Assembly (NCBI RefSeq): GCF_900110145.1
Contig: NZ_FOCP01000019.1
Coordinates: 1 to 64,000 of the forward strand
DNA length: 64,000 nt
Source of the DNA: Nitrosomonas marina
Lineage (GTDB): Bacteria; Pseudomonadota; Gammaproteobacteria; Burkholderiales; Nitrosomonadaceae
Reading direction: 5' to 3'
Positions 52,947 to 62,584 of the stretch are shown here, piece after piece. Position numbers and translations under genes: made by a program. The notes under the pieces were generated by a model. The model was not told the DNA's origin and ran no database searches. It saw only the letters and a program-made list of their open reading frames with translations. Numbering within the stretch: position 1 is the stretch's first letter; every line of letters starts with the position of its first letter.

Positions 52947-52982
52947 GTTGGGGTTCATAAAATTCACCCCAACCTACGTGCT
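52947..52982 (-). repeat. REP hairpin, right flank of transposase
   Basis: Stem GTTGGGGT/ACCCCAAC (52947-52954, 52966-52973) followed by CTACGTGCT. On the minus strand this reads AGCACGTAG then the stem, so the GTAG head is kept and the element is inverted relative to the left copy. Confidence 0.85.
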
Positions 52983-53011
52983 ATGTATGGCATTCAAATG
53001 CTTGCAAACAT

Positions 53012-53695
53012 TCAGTCCAGTCCGCAATTAAGCTGCATATTGAGTGTATCCGATGTGGCTGCAAAGCGGTCTTTCCAGTATTTGAAAGCCGCATCTTCAC
53101 GGGCTTCTGCACCGTCTTCACCCAAATCGCAACTATGTGCGAACTCATGCGCCAGGAGCGCTGCATAGCAGGCGCGCCGGTCTGCCTGGTCCAGTCCTGC
53201 TATTTTCGCAAGAAATTGCGGATAAATCTTGATTTTTTTGGTAAAAGGTGAGGACCAGCCGTTTAAACAGTCGCCATTATTTTTACACTTATCGGAAGGC
53301 ATGCATTTTACCTTTCCGTTCTTCGAGAACCGGTTTTTAGCGCAGTTTCCCAGATTAGCGCCTGTTTCTGCTTCAACCAGCTTTTCAAAGTTTTCCCAGT
53401 CATCCACAATATTCCAGGCAACCGCATTAATATCCTTATCTTGTGTAGCATCACAATCAATCACTTTCAGATCGATTGTGGTACCGGATGAACCGGAAGT
53501 TGCGCCAGCATTCGATCCGGCTGTGTCGTTGAATCCATCGCAATCAATACCCTGACAGGTTTCTCCGGTATCAGGGTTTTCCATGCCGGCCTGGGCTGGA
53601 TTCCCCATTAACGCTGCAAAAACAAAAAACAGACAGCCGACATAAATCTGTGTCCATTCAGAAAATTTCAGTATAGTTTGATTGTTTCTGTTCAT
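53012..53695 (-). CDS. Secreted Cys-rich protein with HExxH motif
   Basis: A 227-residue exported protein. The signal peptide includes YVGCLFFVFAALMGNPAQAG. A Ser/Gly/Thr linker follows (NDTAGSNAGATSGSSGTTID), then a domain rich in paired cysteines (NCAKNRFSKNGKVKCMPSDK and CKNNGDCLNG). Near the C terminus, YAALLAHEFAHSCDLGED has the zinc-metallopeptidase HExxH pattern, with a later acidic residue (AEAREDAAF) that could be a third ligand. No protease family is recognised. A zinc-dependent hydrolase is plausible, but the motif alone is weak proof. GGAGGCGGAG precedes the ATG. Confidence 0.8.
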   Translation of the reverse strand: MNRNNQTILKFSEWTQIYVGCLFFVFAALMGNPAQAGMENPDTGETCQGIDCDGFNDTAGSNAGATSGSSGTTIDLKVIDCDATQDKDINAVAWNIVDDWENFEKLVEAETGANLGNCAKNRFSKNGKVKCMPSDKCKNNGDCLNGWSSPFTKKIKIYPQFLAKIAGLDQADRRACYAALLAHEFAHSCDLGEDGAEAREDAAFKYWKDRFAATSDTLNMQLNCGLD

Positions 53696-54256
53696 GATCT
53701 CCGCCTCCGAAGTTGAATAAAATGCATATAACCTGTTGCCGATTATGACCAGAAGATTCTACTAACTTGTACATGATTCACTGTAAACGCAACGGGCATA
53801 AAATATGAGTCTGCCGGCACAAAAACGTCATTCGGTTATTAATCCGGTCATAATGAAGTATGACGTACCCTCATGCAGACCTATGAACCGATGCTATCCC
53901 AAACGCAAATAATATTCTGTGCCTTTTCTCACTGAGATGATCCACATATACATTCGTCGTGAACTATTTGAAGGGGAACACACAAGACAGGGACAGTTAC
54001 GGGAACAGACGCGTATGGCGAGCGATGAGATCACCATGCTGGGGTTCATACACTCACCCCAACCTGCATGCCGCTTATTTGCAGTCCGCGCAGGGCCAGC
54101 AAACAGGAACATGACATAACCCAAAGGCGATGTTCCCGAACCGCGTTCATCACTGCAAAGAAACTCATTAGCACATTTGCGCATGTCCTCCACATAAGTG
54201 ATGCCAATCAACCGTCGCGCCGGTACAATAACCGATAGTCAACTGGGAGGGACACG
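53696..54256. other. Intergenic stretch with REP relic
   Basis: 561 bases between two genes. It contains the degenerate REP copy at 54017-54075 and the ribosome-binding site of the VOC gene at its right edge. Open frames here are short and overlap the repeat. No gene seen. Confidence 0.5.
54017..54075 (-). repeat. Third, degenerate REP copy with transposase tail
   Basis: GGCGAGCGATGAGA followed by ATGCTGGGGTTCATA and CACCCCAACCTGCATG closely matches the 3' end of the transposase gene plus its right REP (52924-52982). The stem has one mismatch (GCTGGGGT) and the head is CTGC instead of CTAC. It is a copy that drifted after dispersal from the active unit. Confidence 0.75.
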
Positions 54257-54757
54257 ATGGCGACCATTGAACACAAAATCGTACCGCATCTGTGGTTCGA
54301 TACCGAAGCCAGACAGGCGGCCGAGTTTTACACCACCGTTTTCGACAATTCACGGATTATCAGTACCGCCATGCTTGAAGGCACACCTTCCGGAACAGTG
54401 GAAGTGGTGACCTTTGAGCTGTCCGGGCAGGAATTTCAGGCTATCAGCGCCGGGCCCTTTTGCAGATTTAACGAATCGATTTCGTTCATAGTGAAATGCG
54501 ATACACAGGACGAAATCGACTACTATTGGGAAAAACTCACTGCAGCAGGCGGACAGGAAGTGGAATGCGGCTGGCTGAAGGATAAGTTCGGCCTCTCGTG
54601 GCAAATCGTGCCGGCGATTATGGACACCATCATGCAATCGAAAGACCCGCACGCGCTGTCTCGCGTCACTCAGGCCTTCTTGAAAATGAAAAAATTTGAC
54701 ATCGCAGCGTTACAAATGGCTTTTGAAGGCACCCAGGATCATAGCGATCGCCATTGA
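54257..54757 (+). CDS. VOC-family (PhnB-like) protein
   Basis: A 166-residue protein of the vicinal oxygen chelate superfamily, PhnB-like subgroup. Typical elements are IVPHLWFDTEARQAAEFYTT, EVVTFELSGQEFQAISAGP, FNESISFIVKCDTQDEIDYY and the closing DKFGLSWQIVPAIM. Members of this subgroup are often annotated as 3-demethylubiquinone methyltransferase-like, but most have no proven activity. GGGAGGG precedes the ATG. Monocistronic. Confidence 0.88.
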   Translation: MATIEHKIVPHLWFDTEARQAAEFYTTVFDNSRIISTAMLEGTPSGTVEVVTFELSGQEFQAISAGPFCRFNESISFIVKCDTQDEIDYYWEKLTAAGGQEVECGWLKDKFGLSWQIVPAIMDTIMQSKDPHALSRVTQAFLKMKKFDIAALQMAFEGTQDHSDRH

Positions 54758-55025
54758 TGAAAACCCGGAATATGTCGCTTGTCTCTGACGAAACGGCAGG
54801 TTGCACCCGTATTCAACGCCAAGCCACTGGATTGGCATGTCACCGACCAGCGTTTGCCTGCAATCCTGCCTGCGACAATTTGTCGCATTGAATTCAGTTT
54901 CCTGCTCAAATATTATTCCAGATTCTCGAGCGGCAATAGCCCAAGTTGTTTCTCACGATTGATATCAATCCATTATCCGGGTCTATCGAAAAAACATCTT
55001 AAAGAAACTTCCGGAGTACCAACAC

Positions 55026-55907
55026 TTGTACCGATTTATCTTATTTATTACAGGATTCTTTTTGCTTCTTGGCAATACGGCAGCTTTCGCGCATGAGGGC
55101 GAGCCGAATATGGCGTTTATTTGGCGCGACGGAAAAATTGTAGTCGACACCATGCGCCAGGGAAGAGCGCTGGGTGATCACACGGCATTTGTCATTAATT
55201 TTACCGATTCTCTCACCCCTTATCGCATGGGCGATGCCGGATTCACCGGGTCGGGCTTCGATCAGGGCGGAATAATCAGCTATCAAATAGAAAGCACCCT
55301 GCTGAAGTGGTCCGAAACAGAATCACTGTGGCTGCAGGAAGGCTTTGACGAGCAACTGGTTATCAGCCGCCTGTCGGTCGAAAACACAGTGACTGACAAA
55401 ACAGGAACGGGATTACAGGGCTTTATTACAAATCTGACGACCAGCAGCAGCTTTGAAGCGCACCCGGTCTTCAAAATACAAAAAACAGACGAATCATTAC
55501 CCGACGACGGCGCCTATATGGTTTTCATCAATATTCTGGGTTTTGACGAAACCGGTGAGGCCATTCTCTACAAGCCCTCTGTGCCATTTGCGCTGACTTT
55601 TCATATCAATGCCCAGGCAGGTTTTGACAAGCTGGCGCTATCTGCGGCACTAAAAGTCGTGCCGGAAATCGAGTTGAACGATTACAACCGTATGGATGCG
55701 TTATTTGACTGGGCAGAGTCACAATTTATCGAACTGTTCCCGCACACCGCTGACAGTCGTTTTTTATTCGGCTACTATGCACGCTGTTATAACAACAGCG
55801 TTTGTCTCGGCAGCAAAGATGGCAAGATCTACACTACCGGCGGTGTTTTTGGCGGTATTACCGAGCACGGTCCGATAAATGCTTTTTATGAAAGTGCGGG
55901 GCTGTAA
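55026..55907 (+). CDS. Secreted protein, paralogue A of a TonB-receptor cluster
   Basis: A 293-residue exported protein from a TTG start, with GGAG about ten bases upstream. The signal peptide ends NTAAFAH. The first domain (about 25-190) contains DAGFTGSGFDQGG and YQIESTLLKWSETESLW. The last 70 residues form a distinct module, ALFDWAESQFIELFP ... GYYARCYNNSVCLGSKDGK ... GGVFGG. The protein at 58198-59235 has both parts in the same order, so they are paralogues. The first domain resembles the periplasmic/surface proteins found near zinc-regulated receptors (All3515-like); that match is from memory. Its stop codon TAA overlaps the ATG of the receptor gene (TAATG). Confidence 0.8.
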   Translation: MYRFILFITGFFLLLGNTAAFAHEGEPNMAFIWRDGKIVVDTMRQGRALGDHTAFVINFTDSLTPYRMGDAGFTGSGFDQGGIISYQIESTLLKWSETESLWLQEGFDEQLVISRLSVENTVTDKTGTGLQGFITNLTTSSSFEAHPVFKIQKTDESLPDDGAYMVFINILGFDETGEAILYKPSVPFALTFHINAQAGFDKLALSAALKVVPEIELNDYNRMDALFDWAESQFIELFPHTADSRFLFGYYARCYNNSVCLGSKDGKIYTTGGVFGGITEHGPINAFYESAGL

Positions 55908-58116
55908 TGCGGACGATGCCATTCCATTCCCGAATTTTATCTCTGACAGGCCTGATGGTTTTTTTTTACCAACGGTATTTGCAGCCGATCCTGATACACA
56001 AGAAAAACCGGAAGATAAGAACCAGTCCGGTGCTATAACCGCAACTGCGGTCAACCCGGGAGCGCCTGTCACATTTGACACGATTACCATCGAAGCAGTC
56101 TCCATGCCTGCTGACCCGACGCAAAAACTGGACAGCCGGGAGTTGCGTGTTCACACAGGAGAAACGCTGGGTAAAACACTGGAGCAGGAACTAGGCGTCA
56201 ATAATCTGTCCTATGGCCCCAGTGTAGGTCAGCCAGTCATTCGCGGCATGAGCGGCCCCCGCGTCAGAGTCATGCAAAACGGTATCGGAATGCATGATCT
56301 TTCTTCGCTGAGCCCCGACCTGGCTATCGCTTATGAAACCATGCTGGCTGACAGCGTCACCGTCTTGAGAGGCCCTGCTACTCTGCGTTACGGCGGCAAT
56401 GCAATTGGCGGAATGGTCGATATTCAGCACCGACGAATACCGGAAAAGATTCCTCTGAACGGTGCCGCCGGCCGTATGGATTTTCGCTATGATCATAATT
56501 CAGCTGATAAAGCCGGAATGATTGGCATCGATATCGGTAAGCGGATGCTTGCAATTCACCTGGATTATTTTCATCGCGCATCAAATAATACGCATATTCC
56601 CGGTGCCGCTTTAGATGAAGCGGCAATCCGCCAGCAATTCCAGGTTGAACCCAGTACAAACAGTTTCAATGTCATTCAAAACAGCAATGCCAGCAGCCAG
56701 GGCGGCTCTGCTGGCATTTCGCTGATTGGCAGGCATGGCCATATCGGCGGAAGTTATCATGAAATGGTCAGAAACTATGGCATACCCCCCGGCGTTCCGG
56801 GTCATACCGAGCCAGGAAGCGTCGCACCGGAAGCCATCAGGATAGATATGTCGCAGCGCCGTTATGACCTGGACGGCGTGTGGAAAACCCTCTGGCCGTC
56901 ATTGCCCAGGATAAGCGCAAAACTGAGCCACATCGACTATGATCATAAGGATTTTGATAAAAGCGTTGCGGATAAAAACACTTCGCTGACGCGCTTTAAA
57001 AACTCTGTCTGGGAATCACGGTTTGAAATGAACCATCAAAAAGGGGAATGGCTCGACGGGACTTTTGGTATGCAATGGCAGAATCGTTCTTTTACGGCGA
57101 CCGGAATTGAAACGTTCACCCCTGCTACTGATGTCAATGCGCTGGGGTTTTTTATCACTGAAACTGTATTTATCACTGACCGCCTCGATTTCGAAATGGG
57201 CGCCCGTATCGAACATCAAACTACAAACCCCCTAAGCAGCGGAATCAGGCTGGCGGGCATTCCATCAGAATTGCCCCTGCCGGACAGGCTGAATTTTCTC
57301 ACATACTCACTTGCAGCAAGCCTGAATTACGAGATCCTCCCCAAAACAACGATGTATTTAAACTGGCAACGCGCCCAGCGCGCGCCGGACATACAGGAAC
57401 TGTTCGCATCAGGGCCGCATTTTGCAACCCGCAGCTTTGAAATCGGGCGCCTTAACCTTGACGCAGAGCAGACAAACCACTATGAACTGGGTCTGCGCTT
57501 TTCAGGAAACCAGATTCATATGCAGGCCAACGGCTATTACAAATCGATACAGGATTTTATTTACCTGGAAAACCAGAATTTCTTTTTTAATTTTGCACCT
57601 GATCCACCTCGATTTCAATTGACTTGCGCGGACCTGCGAAACTGTCTGCCGGTTTTTGGCTATGAGGCCAACACTGCAAATTTTGCAGGCTACGAAACCC
57701 AGATTACTGCGCAGCCACGCCTGGACCTGCCTTTCAATCCCTACTTAACATTGTTTTCTGATTATGTACGGGGATGGTTCAAGAATGATGCGCTGGGAGA
57801 TGTGCCCCGGCTACCGCCATTACGGTTCGGCAGTGAAATAGGTTTTCAGTGGGCACAGTGGCGAGGCGGATTACGTTATACCCATGCCTTGCGTCAAGAC
57901 AAACCCGGCAATCTGGAAACCGAAACGCTAGGTTATCATCGACTGGACCTGAATTTGTCTTATGACTGGAATATGTCCGGTTACAGGAAAATCCTTTTTT
58001 TCGCAAAACTCTCAAACATGACGGACAGGACCATAAGAAACTCTACTTCATTTCTACGAAATTTCGCACCCGAGGCGGGTTTCAGCGCCCTGGTAGGAAT
58101 GAGCGCAACATTCTAG
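55907..58116 (+). pseudogene. ZnuD-like TonB-dependent receptor, out of frame at a nine-T tract
   Basis: An outer-membrane receptor of about 735 residues. The natural start is ATG 55907, overlapping the previous stop. It reads MRTMPFHSRILSLTGLMVFF and then leaves the receptor frame at T9 (55969-55977). With ten T the frame continues as LPTVFAADPDTQ, giving a perfect signal peptide cleaved after VFA. The plug then has VGQPVIRGMSGPRVRVMQNG, SPDLAIAYETMLADSVTVLR and GPATLRYGGNAIGGMVDIQH, in the style of zinc receptor ZnuD. The barrel ends in the usual aromatic strand (SALVGMSATF). A bypass start at 55879 would give a protein with no signal peptide. The tract may be a phase switch, a fresh mutation or a read error. 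Confidence 0.85.
55969..55977 (+). repeat. Nine-T homopolymer in the receptor signal peptide
   Basis: The only place where the reading frame of the signal peptide and that of the receptor diverge. T10 or T7 puts them in frame; T9 as given does not. Homopolymers of this length slip during replication. Confidence 0.85.
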
Positions 58117-58197
58117 GTATCGCATGAGGCATTATCAAATGAAAGCGTTTCTTATTGACTGGATACATCAACCTATTAACACTTATTTCATAACACA

Positions 58198-59235
58198 ATG
58201 ATCTCACTCAATATTCTTCCCACAACATTGACGACACTTGCTTTTTTCAGGCTGTGCAGTATCGTTACAGGAACAATTGCCGGTATCTTTTTTTTGCATC
58301 CAGCCGGGCTGTACGCCGGCGAATTGCATCAGCATATAGAGGTCAAAATAGTCGACCAGCGCGTGCAGGCAAGTTTCTGCCAACCTGAAAAAGGGTGCAG
58401 CCTGGTAAGACCGGAAACGCTCGGTCTGCCTGCCGCGCAAATGCCTATCGACAAGCTGACCGGCATCCCGATTTATGTGTCCGAATTTATTATCTTTCCT
58501 GACCGCACTGCAATTGACAGTCCCGGTTTTGAGGGTCTGGAAGGAGACATGACGCCCGGGGACAGGGTCAGATATCTGGCAGGGGGCCACTTAAGTTATT
58601 GGAGTACCGATAAACGCCAATGGACGCTGGCGCCAAATAACATCCAGGTACGTCTGGCTGGCGGCCTGGATCTGGCGCCTGATCAGGACTGTGGACAGGT
58701 ATTTTGTATCCCTGAAACGGTCGAGGGATTTACCCTGTTCAATCGACACGGCATCGAAGGCGCATCATCCCTGATTGTTGGGGAGATCCGCTCCGACGGT
58801 TCCCTGCATACACATCTCGACTGGATTATTGAGACTGCCGATGGAAATTCGGCTGCCCCTGCCGGTGCGTATATGGTTGAATTAAGGCTGATAACGGAAT
58901 CATTTCCCGAGCCTTCTGATATATTATGGATTATGTTTAATAACGGTCTGGCCCTTGAAGATTTTCAGCAGGCCGTAGCAGGACGTGTACTGCAATCAAA
59001 TACTGATACCGCTCTGGCAGACAGGCTGTTTACATGGGCGGAGTCTAATCACCCCGCTCTATTTCCACATGCGTCAACATCATTCGTAGCATCCGGTTAT
59101 TATGCGCGTTGCTACCAGAACGGTGTTTGTGTGGCCGTGAAAGATAATCACGTCTTTGCGGTCGGCGGCGAGTTCGGCACCAGTATCATTCAACTCGGTG
59201 AATTTGATGTATTGACTGCGCAAGCCGGTTTTTGA
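58198..59235 (+). CDS. Secreted protein, paralogue B of the TonB-receptor cluster
   Basis: A 345-residue exported protein. A signal peptide lies in the first 40 residues (VTGTIAGIFFLHPAGLYAG), longer than usual, so the true start may be further in. Its first domain has SPGFEGLEGDMTPGD and LAGGHLSYWSTDKRQW, matching paralogue A, and also HTHLDWIIE and HQHIEVKI, His-rich spots that could bind metal. The C-terminal module is LFTWAESNHPALFP ... GYYARCYQNGVCVAVKDN ... GGEFG. Both paralogues flank the receptor, so they probably act with it at the cell surface. A link to zinc uptake is inferred from the ZnuD-like receptor. Confidence 0.8.
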   Translation: MISLNILPTTLTTLAFFRLCSIVTGTIAGIFFLHPAGLYAGELHQHIEVKIVDQRVQASFCQPEKGCSLVRPETLGLPAAQMPIDKLTGIPIYVSEFIIFPDRTAIDSPGFEGLEGDMTPGDRVRYLAGGHLSYWSTDKRQWTLAPNNIQVRLAGGLDLAPDQDCGQVFCIPETVEGFTLFNRHGIEGASSLIVGEIRSDGSLHTHLDWIIETADGNSAAPAGAYMVELRLITESFPEPSDILWIMFNNGLALEDFQQAVAGRVLQSNTDTALADRLFTWAESNHPALFPHASTSFVASGYYARCYQNGVCVAVKDNHVFAVGGEFGTSIIQLGEFDVLTAQAGF

Positions 59236-59284
59236 TTGATCGACAAAATACGCCAGCAACTAGAGTTACATGACGCAAAATCAT

Positions 59285-59986
59285 TCAGATAATCAACTCC
59301 GCTTTCAACGGTAAATGGTCGGACGCTTTTCTGGTTATCGCAGTTTTGTAACTGGTTATCGAACGCAGGCATGACCGGGGTTTTATCCATATTCTGTCAA
59401 GCGCCAGCAGCGGCAGCTGTGATGGGAAAGTGGCCCGCGCGGTGGCTTTGCTGAAATGCCTGTGAAGCCATCGAAGCGGACGGCCCCATAAATACCATTC
59501 ATTCAGATCACCCATCAGGATGGAAATATCAGCAGACTTGCGTTCGAATATGTCCAGCAGTTGTTTGACCTGCGCACGGCGTTCGCCGGGCATCAGGCCC
59601 AGATGAGTTGCAACAACCTGAATGCTGACATTCCCCAGCCTTGTCTTGATATAAATAGCACCCCGCGGCTCTCTGCCATTGATACTGATGTCTTCTCGGT
59701 GCAGCTCTTCGATTTCAAGCCGGGACAGCAGCGCGTTGCCATAGTGCGTATGTTCGCTGAACATGGTAATACCCGCAACGGCCTTCATTCCGGTATGTCG
59801 GCTCAGTTGCTCAAGCTGATTGATCCCCTCGCGCCGGGTTTCAACTTCCTGCAGGGCGATAATATCGGCATCCAGCTCTCTGATGACGTTCAGAACGCGC
59901 TCAAAACTGTATCTGCCGTCGGTTCCGATACAACGATGAATGTTATAGGTTGCAAGTGTTAGCGAAGTGATATCAGCACCTGTCAT
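59285..59986 (-). CDS. Endonuclease/exonuclease/phosphatase-family protein
   Basis: A 233-residue EEP-fold hydrolase. Metal and catalytic motifs are in order: LATYNIHRCIG, IIALQEVETR (Glu), VVATHLGLMPGER (His), ILMGDLNEWYLWG (Asp, Asn) and a final ASDHLPLKAEL (Asp-His). No signal peptide or membrane helix. It follows the phospholipase D gene by 8 bp, so the two are one operon. Relatives act on DNA, phosphoinositides or sphingomyelin, and pairing with a phospholipase suggests a lipid phosphodiester substrate. Confidence 0.88.
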   Translation of the reverse strand: MTGADITSLTLATYNIHRCIGTDGRYSFERVLNVIRELDADIIALQEVETRREGINQLEQLSRHTGMKAVAGITMFSEHTHYGNALLSRLEIEELHREDISINGREPRGAIYIKTRLGNVSIQVVATHLGLMPGERRAQVKQLLDIFERKSADISILMGDLNEWYLWGRPLRWLHRHFSKATARATFPSQLPLLALDRIWIKPRSCLRSITSYKTAITRKASDHLPLKAELII

Positions 59987-59994
59987 TTATTTTG

Positions 59995-62151
59995 TTACGA
60001 ATGGTCCCTATGCTTCTCAGGATCGCGCGTTTTGCGTCTGATCCAGCTCATCAGAAAGTACGCGGCGGTAAAGGCCATGGCGACAGTCAGCGTAAGCCCG
60101 GCCAGATTCTCCGGCGACGGTTGCGCAATCGATGCGAGCGCACGTTCTGTAATGAGCGAGACAATGAACAGTCCCGGGATCATGCCAACCGCCGTGCCGG
60201 CAAGAAAATCGCGTAAATTGAAATGCGAAGCGCCGGCGACCAGGTTAGTCAATGAAAAAGGAGCCGCGGGGATAATGCGAACAGCCACAACACTGATTAC
60301 ACCATGCTGTGCAAGCTTGTTACTGATACTGTTGAGTTTCGATCCTGCCAGTTTGCGAACCGAGCTCCTGCTCATACGCAAACCGGCATAGTAAACAAGG
60401 AATGCACTGAGCAGGCCACCCACCAGTGAGCAGACAAACCCCTGCATCAACCCGGTCAATGCTACAGCCATGACGACGAACAGCGAAATTGGCAGTCGGG
60501 TGCACCCTATCAGTACAAATCCGGCCACTATCCATACCGGCAATGCAGGAACTCCCCGAATCGCGGCCAATGCGCTCGATACTGGCTGCAGATCAATCCA
60601 GCTGCTCAACGGCGTCCAGTGCCATAACGCAGACAGTACCGTTAGCGTCCCGATCATCCATAACCAGTTCGATATTCTCGATTTAACCGATTTCTCGGGT
60701 GCTTCCGGCAGAATCCGGTTTACGAAAAGCTCCGGTTCCAGTGGTTCCTCCGGATCGGCAATCTCTGTGTCAGGAACAACCTGGTCCACGTCCTTCGCCA
60801 GATCCATCGGCAGCTTTTCCAGATGTCTGTCACGGTTATCGGTCAGTTTTTCGATGGCAGCGATCAGCGAATCCGTCTGACTCAACGTATCATGCATGCG
60901 TTCAGGCGAACATGACAAGTGCTCCGCGAGCAGGCGATTACGAAAAGCGGATACGCTTTGTCTCAGGCTGTCATCGGATTCGGCGTCGATGATAATCATG
61001 CATTCATTGTCCAAGCTCATTGACCGGTTGTTCAGGTTGGCTGAACCGACAGCGACCAGTCTGTCATCAACAACCAGGATTTTTGCATGCACATTGATAG
61101 GAAACTCAGCCAGACCGGGGCCATCGGGATAATAAACTCTCAGGCGATCGTGTTTGTCATGCGCCTGTAAATGCTCGATCAATCGTATTCGCAACACGTC
61201 CATCGTCATTCGCGCCAGCCAGCCATCGGTCTCCCTCGGCTGCACAATCACAATTTCAGGCCCCTGGGGTTTTTCCAGGCTGCGCTGCATCGCCTCTGCA
61301 ATCGAAGGCACGGTAAAATACTGATTTTCAATGTAAATATATCGTCTTGCCGAGTCGATTGCATCCAGATAACAATTGAGTATTTCGCGTACTTCATCCT
61401 GCTGTTTGAAAGCACAGCTGGTCCGGGCCAGGCCCGCCGTAACGTTCGATATGTCGACAGGTGTATTTTCAGGCCAGATATCCGTTGGTTTTTCGCTATC
61501 CGTTCCGCTGTTATCGACAACTGGCAAATCTTCATGTACCACCCATTTCCAGCGCTCACGAAACAGTTCGGCAAAGGCTGCAGCCGCGTCCCCTTCCAGC
61601 ATCAGCTGGACATCGTGAAATGGTCTGAAAACGGTGCTGTCGGCACCGTCTCTTTTCGGGTTGCCCGGGTCATGGTCCGGCGTATCCCACCGCCCAAGGG
61701 TGAGGTCCAGTCCACCGACGAACGCAAGCGTATCGTCGATAATCACGGCTTTCTGATGTTGTGAAGCCCCAGCAGGCTGGTAATCATCCAGGCAGAAATG
61801 CACTCGGGGATTCGTTTTCCATTCCAGTTGATAAATGGGGAACCACTCGCGACCCACACTGTATATCATGGCAAAATCCCAGTTCAAAATATATATGTGA
61901 AGATTCCGGTTCTTGTCCGTCAGCGTGTCGAGAAACTCGCCCAGTTTTTCCGGGTAACCGTCGTCACCCGCATCGCGTACCAGTTTCAACTGACTGTTAA
62001 TATCCCAGCTTAATATATAAATCGTGTGCTGCGCTTTCTTCATGGCCGCGCGCAAGGTAGCAAAATAATCAGCGCCATCGATGAGAAAGCGCAACCTGTC
62101 AACCTGCTCAATGCGCCAGCAATTCCAGCCGGTTTTTAAAATAGACGCCAT
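59995..62151 (-). CDS. Phospholipase D / VTT-domain fusion membrane protein
   Basis: A 718-residue protein. The N-terminal 450 residues are a phospholipase D fold with two HKD motifs: HQKAVIIDDTLAFVGGLD and HAKILVVDDRLVAVGSANLN. After a linker, residues about 500-700 are hydrophobic and match the VTT/DedA-type domain (PVWIVAGFVLIGCTRLPISL, GLMQGFVCSLVGGLLSAFLV). The family cleaves or exchanges headgroups of phospholipids, and the VTT part may move lipids across the membrane. GAGGAA precedes the ATG. First gene of a two-gene operon with the EEP hydrolase. Confidence 0.92.
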   Translation of the reverse strand: MASILKTGWNCWRIEQVDRLRFLIDGADYFATLRAAMKKAQHTIYILSWDINSQLKLVRDAGDDGYPEKLGEFLDTLTDKNRNLHIYILNWDFAMIYSVGREWFPIYQLEWKTNPRVHFCLDDYQPAGASQHQKAVIIDDTLAFVGGLDLTLGRWDTPDHDPGNPKRDGADSTVFRPFHDVQLMLEGDAAAAFAELFRERWKWVVHEDLPVVDNSGTDSEKPTDIWPENTPVDISNVTAGLARTSCAFKQQDEVREILNCYLDAIDSARRYIYIENQYFTVPSIAEAMQRSLEKPQGPEIVIVQPRETDGWLARMTMDVLRIRLIEHLQAHDKHDRLRVYYPDGPGLAEFPINVHAKILVVDDRLVAVGSANLNNRSMSLDNECMIIIDAESDDSLRQSVSAFRNRLLAEHLSCSPERMHDTLSQTDSLIAAIEKLTDNRDRHLEKLPMDLAKDVDQVVPDTEIADPEEPLEPELFVNRILPEAPEKSVKSRISNWLWMIGTLTVLSALWHWTPLSSWIDLQPVSSALAAIRGVPALPVWIVAGFVLIGCTRLPISLFVVMAVALTGLMQGFVCSLVGGLLSAFLVYYAGLRMSRSSVRKLAGSKLNSISNKLAQHGVISVVAVRIIPAAPFSLTNLVAGASHFNLRDFLAGTAVGMIPGLFIVSLITERALASIAQPSPENLAGLTLTVAMAFTAAYFLMSWIRRKTRDPEKHRDHS

Positions 62152-62584
62152 ACGATAGTTTCCTCAAACCTTAAAACAGAAATATTAAACATTTGTTTGT
62201 CTCGATGGTCGGACTACGACTGATTTGCCTGAGGCAAAAATTGCAAGATCATCGTCATCACTGAGTTCTTCTGCATCATTTGATTGCCATCTGAATTATT
62301 TCACACTTATTGCTGTAAATAATTTTATAGTAAAACACGGTCAGCAGCCGGCAATGACCAGCCATGCGAGGCATCTGCAAACACACGGAGACAGTTTAAC
62401 TGTTATGCCTCAATATTGCAGTGTATCGTTGGCAATAGCGCAACAACGGAATCTGGAAACGGATATTTCAACAACATACCACGAGACTGGCCATCACTGT
62501 GCCGAACACGATCTGCTACTCCCCGAAGCCTTCGCAGCAGCGTTCGTTGAATATCATATACCCTGTTTATCTGATTGTTTGCTT
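62152..62584. other. Intergenic stretch, possible extra decayed coding
   Basis: 433 bases between the phospholipase start and the CDF remnant. A plus-strand frame from 62225 runs into the CDF start without a stop (it contains HETGHHCAEHDLLLPEAFAA), but has no ribosome-binding site and no family match. It may be decayed coding sequence or chance. Confidence 0.3.

Noticed and set aside
53894..54211. Minus-strand frame across the third REP copy
   Set aside because: Consists of repeat DNA and intergenic sequence; no ribosome-binding site.
55879..55906. Upstream ATG 55879 as the true start of the TonB receptor
   Set aside because: It keeps the frame open but gives no signal peptide, whereas ATG 55907 gives a perfect one if one T is added at the homopolymer.
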